Positions 6,880 through 7,977 of a DNA stretch of 7,977 bases are shown here, piece by piece (within the stretch, counting starts at the first letter, position 1; every line of letters starts with the position of its first letter). This stretch comes from Bacteroidia bacterium (GTDB taxonomy: Bacteria; Bacteroidota; Bacteroidia; Bacteroidales; GCA-2748055). The notes below the pieces were generated by a model. The model was not told the DNA's origin and did no database searches. It saw nothing but the letters and a program-made list of their open reading frames with translations. A program made the position numbers and the translations under genes. The DNA is taken from assembly GCA_030596245.1 (NCBI GenBank), contig JAUVKN010000196.1, positions 1 to 7,977 of the forward strand, given 5' to 3'.

Positions 6880-7977
6880 TTAAGACCGGGAGACCTGAAA
6901 GCCCGTTTGGGAAACAGTGAAATCCACAAACCGGGCCCTGGAGTTTGGGGGCTTTGATTCCAGAAGTTGCCGCAACTTCACTGCAGCTTCCACAGACTTC
7001 GAAAACATGAGCAGGTAACCTCCTCCACCGGCTCCTAACAACTTGTATCCTAGCAGGTAATCATCCACCATCCTGGTGATGCTCTGAATAACCGGTGGAT
7101 TGGTACCTTCGTCCAACCGCTGATTCAGATCCCAGCTAAGGGCCACTCTTTCTGCAAGGCCCTGATAGTTGTTGCTTAAGATTGTTTCGAAAGTCTCTTT
7201 TGCATGTTCCTTCATTTCACTAAAGATCTCAAGGTGACGGGAGGAGTTGAGAAACATGGCCTTTACGATCTCTCCCAGGATATCCCGGGCTACACGGGTT
7301 ACACCCGTATAGTACAACAACATCATATCCCTGGTTTCCCGATGTGAAAAGAGTTGATCGGGCAACCATTTAATAACCGGTTTTTGCATGATCCCCGACT
7401 CTGTTTCCAGCAACTTCACACCCTCAAAGATCCCCCCGTACTGGTCCTGCCAACCTCCCCCTGTGGTAAGCATCTGCTCAAGGATCAGGGTGCGGTAGCC
7501 GACTTCATGTTTGTCCCAATTCAATCCGCAAAAGTCACTCAATGTACCCAACACGGTGGCGGCCAGGTTCGAACTTGTTCCCAGACCGGACCCTTTGGGG
7601 ATGGCTGCCAGCAATGACATTTCAATACCGCAACCGAATGCTTTTAGCTGTGATGCCAGATCGGGGTACTCTCTTTCGGAAAAAGCCGGACCAAACCCGG
7701 CCAGCACAAGAGCCGCCAAGGGAATGGAAAAACCCCCGCCCAGCTGATCATACTGGTTCAGTTGGTCGAAACTGGAAATCTCCATTTTTTGTCCCAGATC
7801 GATGGATCGAAGGATAATCTTATGTTCATCCAGTGGACGGGCAAACACCTGCAACGGAAGCTGTCCGTTTAATTCAACGGAGAGGTTCACTACTTTTCCC
7901 CCCTCCATAATAGAGTAAGGAGGGGTATCGGTCCACCCTCCGGCCAGATCCAGCCTCACCGGGCTTCTTCCCCACAG
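6880..7977 (-). CDS. fkp: GHMP kinase domain of an Fkp-like L-fucokinase/GDP-fucose synthase (N-terminal part outside window)
   Basis: The - strand frame is open from the window edge to a TAA at 6880-6882, giving the last 365 residues. GHMP-kinase motifs occur in order: SPVRLDLAGGWTDTPPY (residues 5-21), the ATP-binding loop PKGSGLGTSS (127-136), GGGWQDQYGG (173-182) and the C-terminal glycine-rich KLLGAGGGGYLLMFS (312-326). The AGGWTDTPPY form is characteristic of L-fucokinases, including the C-terminal domain of Bacteroides Fkp (about 950 residues), which phosphorylates L-fucose and then makes GDP-L-fucose for capsule and glycoprotein fucosylation. A GTG at 7957-7959 could be read as a start, but it sits inside the first motif and the frame continues beyond it, so the gene is truncated by the window. 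The guanylyltransferase half is not visible; a stand-alone GHMP sugar kinase is the alternative. The gene converges on the T9SS gene with 20 bases between stops and is probably a separate transcription unit. Confidence 0.85.
   Translation of the reverse strand: MWGRSPVRLDLAGGWTDTPPYSIMEGGKVVNLSVELNGQLPLQVFARPLDEHKIILRSIDLGQKMEISSFDQLNQYDQLGGGFSIPLAALVLAGFGPAFSEREYPDLASQLKAFGCGIEMSLLAAIPKGSGLGTSSNLAATVLGTLSDFCGLNWDKHEVGYRTLILEQMLTTGGGWQDQYGGIFEGVKLLETESGIMQKPVIKWLPDQLFSHRETRDMMLLYYTGVTRVARDILGEIVKAMFLNSSRHLEIFSEMKEHAKETFETILSNNYQGLAERVALSWDLNQRLDEGTNPPVIQSITRMVDDYLLGYKLLGAGGGGYLLMFSKSVEAAVKLRQLLESKPPNSRARFVDFTVSQTGFQVSRS

Noticed and set aside
6857..6915. Terminator between the convergent genes
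   Set aside because: Only a three-pair CCC/GGG inverted repeat is present near 6902-6911, inside the kinase gene and without a T run. No terminator is supported.
7957..7959. GTG as the true start of the kinase gene
   Set aside because: It falls within the conserved first GHMP motif and the frame continues to the window edge, so the gene extends beyond the window.

Overview
The window looks like the chromosome of a Bacteroidota (Bacteroidetes) bacterium, probably a Bacteroidales-type lineage. Three things point there: a secreted protein with a type IX secretion (T9SS) type A C-terminal sorting domain, a kinase domain of the Fkp type (fucokinase/fucose-1-phosphate guanylyltransferase), and mostly weak or absent Shine-Dalgarno sites. 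Base composition looks even across the window, and I see no insertion sequence, tRNA, rRNA, CRISPR array or attachment site. Coding density is very high; no gene-free stretch comes near 300 bases.

Layout. Six genes run on the + strand and one on the - strand. (1) The 3' end of an ATP-grasp ligase gene (1-485). (2) A fold-type III PLP-dependent decarboxylase, LysA-like but without the usual substrate-recognition motif (496-1842). (3) A 730-residue fusion of a urea-transporter-family membrane domain, an M23/LytM-like metallopeptidase domain and an unrecognised C-terminal domain (1870-4062). (4) An exported protein with N-terminal TPR-like helices and a probable outer-membrane beta-barrel (4050-5396). 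(5) A small exported protein made of four TPRs (5384-6016). (6) A small secreted protein with a T9SS sorting domain (6062-6859). (7) Converging from the right, the C-terminal GHMP-kinase part of an Fkp-like enzyme (6880-7977).

Genes 1-5 look like one operon: gaps are 10 and 27 bases, then two successive 13-base overlaps. Gene 6 follows after 45 bases and may belong to it. The operon combines an amide-bond-forming ligase and an amino-acid decarboxylase (a small-molecule or peptide-tailoring pair in the cytoplasm) with an inner-membrane channel/peptidase fusion, a periplasmic TPR protein, an outer-membrane barrel and perhaps a surface protein. A cautious reading is a pathway that makes a small amino-acid-derived product and handles or exports it across the envelope, or senses or remodels the cell wall. 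That reading is inference; no product can be named from this window. The Fkp-like gene is probably a separate unit for GDP-L-fucose supply to surface glycans.
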